Of a DNA stretch of 64,000 nucleotides, positions 62,642 to 64,000 are shown piece after piece. Location of the stretch: NCBI GenBank assembly GCA_965277745.1, contig OZ255837.1, positions 2,232,001 to 2,296,000 on the forward strand, read 5' to 3'. The stretch comes from G965277745 sp965277745 (lineage in GTDB: Bacteria; Pseudomonadota; Gammaproteobacteria; Cardiobacteriales; Cardiobacteriaceae). Position numbers and translations under genes: made by a program. A model generated the notes under the pieces. That model was not told the DNA's origin and ran no database searches. It saw only the letters and a list, made by a program, of their open reading frames with translations. Numbering within the stretch: position 1 is the first letter of the stretch; the number at the start of each line of letters is the position of its first letter.

Positions 62642-63976
62642 ATGCAATGGCCTTCCCTTTTTTCCACCTCACGTATCGGACAGACCGCGCAACCCGAACC
62701 TTCGGTGCGCTCCGAATATCAGCGCGATGGTGACCGGATCCAGTTTTCCGCCGCCTTCCGCCGCCTTCAGGACAAAACGCAGGTTTTTCCGCTGGAGAAA
62801 AACGACTATGTGCGCACCCGTCTCACCCACTCGCTGGAAGTGGCCTGTGTCGGGCGCAGTCTCGGCAGCAGTGTCGGCGCCGCATTACTGGAAAAGCATG
62901 GCGATCTCGCCGATACCGGCCTGCATCGCGGCGACGTCGGCGATATCGTCGCGGCCGCCTGTCTCGCGCACGATCTCGGCAATCCGCCGTTCGGCCATGC
63001 CGGTGAACAGGCGATGCGCGATTTTTTCCGCGCCGACACAGGAAAAAAGATTCTCGCCAAACTCGGTCTCGAGGCGACGGAAATCGCCGATCTCCGGCAC
63101 ATCGAAGGCAACGCACAAGGCTTTCGTATCTGCAACCGCCTGGAAAGCCCGGACAACAAAGGCGGCCTGCGCCTTACCGCCACGACTCTCGCGAGCGCCG
63201 CGAAATATCCCACCACCGCCGCCGCCCGCGCCAACACGCCATACAAAAAAAACGGCGTGTACGGAGACGATCTCGGCGATTACAGCGAAGTGTTCGACAC
63301 CCTCGGTCTGCGCGCGCTGACGGAGCATGCCTGGCAGCGCCATCCGCTGTCCTTTCTCATGGAGGCGGCCGACGATATCTGCTATCTGATCGTCGACATC
63401 GAAGACGCCTATCAGGTCGGACAAGTGTCTTTCGACGAGGCTCGCGAACTGTTTTTCACCCTTGCCGACGATTTGGTCGACACGGCGTGTCTTAAGCGCA
63501 TGCAAAGCCGCAGCGATCAACTCGCCTATCTGCGCGCCAAAGCGATCGGTCGCCTGGTGCAGGAAACCACTGACGTTTTCCAGACCAATGAAGGCGCGCT
63601 GCTCGACGGCACTTACACCAACGCCCTGCTCGCCGAAATACCCTCGGCACAAGCGATGAAAGCGCTGCGCCACTACGCGGAAAAGCATGTCTACCTTTCA
63701 CGTCCGGTGCTCGAAGTGCAAGTCGCCGGCCATCGCGTGCTGAACGGCCTGATGGGAATTTTCTCCACCGCCGTCATGACGACCGAATTGCAAGGCAAGC
63801 GGGCGGGGCGTCATGCACGCATGCTGATCGAACTAATGCCATCGCGCTACCGCCGCCACAACACATCGCCTTACCAGCAATTGCTCGCGGTGTGCGACTA
63901 TATTTCGGGAATGACCGATTCTTATGCGGTTTCCCTGTACAAGAAACTGACCGGTATTTCCCTGCCGGTCGATTGA
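62642..63976 (+). CDS. dgt: Deoxyguanosinetriphosphate triphosphohydrolase-like protein
   Basis: A 444-residue HD-domain dNTP triphosphohydrolase. The metal ligands are in 'TRLTHSLEVACVGRSLG' and 'CLAHDLGNPPFGHAGEQAM', and 'FLMEAADDICYLIVDIEDA' supplies the third site. It converts dGTP (perhaps other dNTPs) to the nucleoside and tripolyphosphate. Length is slightly below E. coli Dgt (505), matching shorter relatives. Confidence 0.88.
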   Translation: MQWPSLFSTSRIGQTAQPEPSVRSEYQRDGDRIQFSAAFRRLQDKTQVFPLEKNDYVRTRLTHSLEVACVGRSLGSSVGAALLEKHGDLADTGLHRGDVGDIVAAACLAHDLGNPPFGHAGEQAMRDFFRADTGKKILAKLGLEATEIADLRHIEGNAQGFRICNRLESPDNKGGLRLTATTLASAAKYPTTAAARANTPYKKNGVYGDDLGDYSEVFDTLGLRALTEHAWQRHPLSFLMEAADDICYLIVDIEDAYQVGQVSFDEARELFFTLADDLVDTACLKRMQSRSDQLAYLRAKAIGRLVQETTDVFQTNEGALLDGTYTNALLAEIPSAQAMKALRHYAEKHVYLSRPVLEVQVAGHRVLNGLMGIFSTAVMTTELQGKRAGRHARMLIELMPSRYRRHNTSPYQQLLAVCDYISGMTDSYAVSLYKKLTGISLPVD

Positions 63977-63985
63977 GGAAGACAC

Positions 63986-64000
63986 ATGCATACGACAACC
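63986..64000 (+). CDS. Start of a gene continuing past the window
   Basis: A GGAAGA site after the dgt stop is followed by ATG at 63986 and five open codons. Only the first residues 'MHTTT' are visible, so the product cannot be named. Confidence 0.3.

Noticed and set aside
1..64000. CRISPR arrays, rRNA operons or a prophage
   Set aside because: No regularly spaced short repeats, no rRNA sequence and no phage structural genes were seen; the tandem repeats at 58411 are coding.

Overview
The window looks like a chromosomal segment of a gammaproteobacterium, moderately GC-rich in the core genes. Type IV pilus genes in the order pilB-pilC-pilD-coaE, an rpsF-rpsR-rplI-dnaB-alr-radA-galU block, xerD beside a dsbC-like gene, prmA near fis, and a feoA-feoA-feoB-feoC locus all fit this. 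My best guess is the Cardiobacteriaceae (Cardiobacterium/Suttonella), inferred from gene content and the IS1016-type element. No rRNA or tRNA gene and no CRISPR array was seen.

Core left part (1-43197): a nitronate monooxygenase-like gene, a decayed mnmC, maeB, pepN, relA, mutM, a two-gene GldG-type membrane unit, xerD, dsbC-like, DUF192, fis, prmA, accC/accB, aroQ, dsbD, fxsA, pncB/nadE and ppc. Next comes the ferrous iron locus, in which both feoA genes are intact but feoB has several frameshifts, a stop codon and an IS1595-family insertion, and feoC is frameshifted. Then follow galU, radA, alr, dnaB and three ribosomal protein genes, rnd, and coaE-pilD-pilC-pilB-trpG, ending at recO.

The most unusual region is a 10.2 kb accessory island (43199-53374) between the convergent genes recO and erpA. 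Its left end is a 73-bp MITE built from the end of an IS481-family element, and its right end is a full IS481-family copy. The island is flanked by identical 6-bp repeats ACTAGG, which is what IS481 targeting (NCTAGN) predicts for a single composite insertion. The target CTAG would have carried both stop codons (recO TAG on +, erpA TAG on -), so insertion harmed neither gene. The cargo is plasmid-like: a truncated ToxN-type toxin behind an antitoxin-RNA-like transcription unit, a serine resolvase, a MobC-relaxase operon that also carries a small partner protein and a zeta-type toxin, an IS5-family copy with a frameshift, parA/parB with a palindrome upstream, three unrecognised genes, an intact vapB whose vapC is cut off after about 12 codons, and a lone DnaA box. 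No replication initiator gene is visible.

Right part (53375-64000): erpA, rplM-rpsI, a DUF1007 gene overlapping a NicO metal transporter gene tail to tail, an IS630 remnant, a large autotransporter-like gene with three near-identical 168-bp repeats, an IS3 remnant, asd, and dgt.
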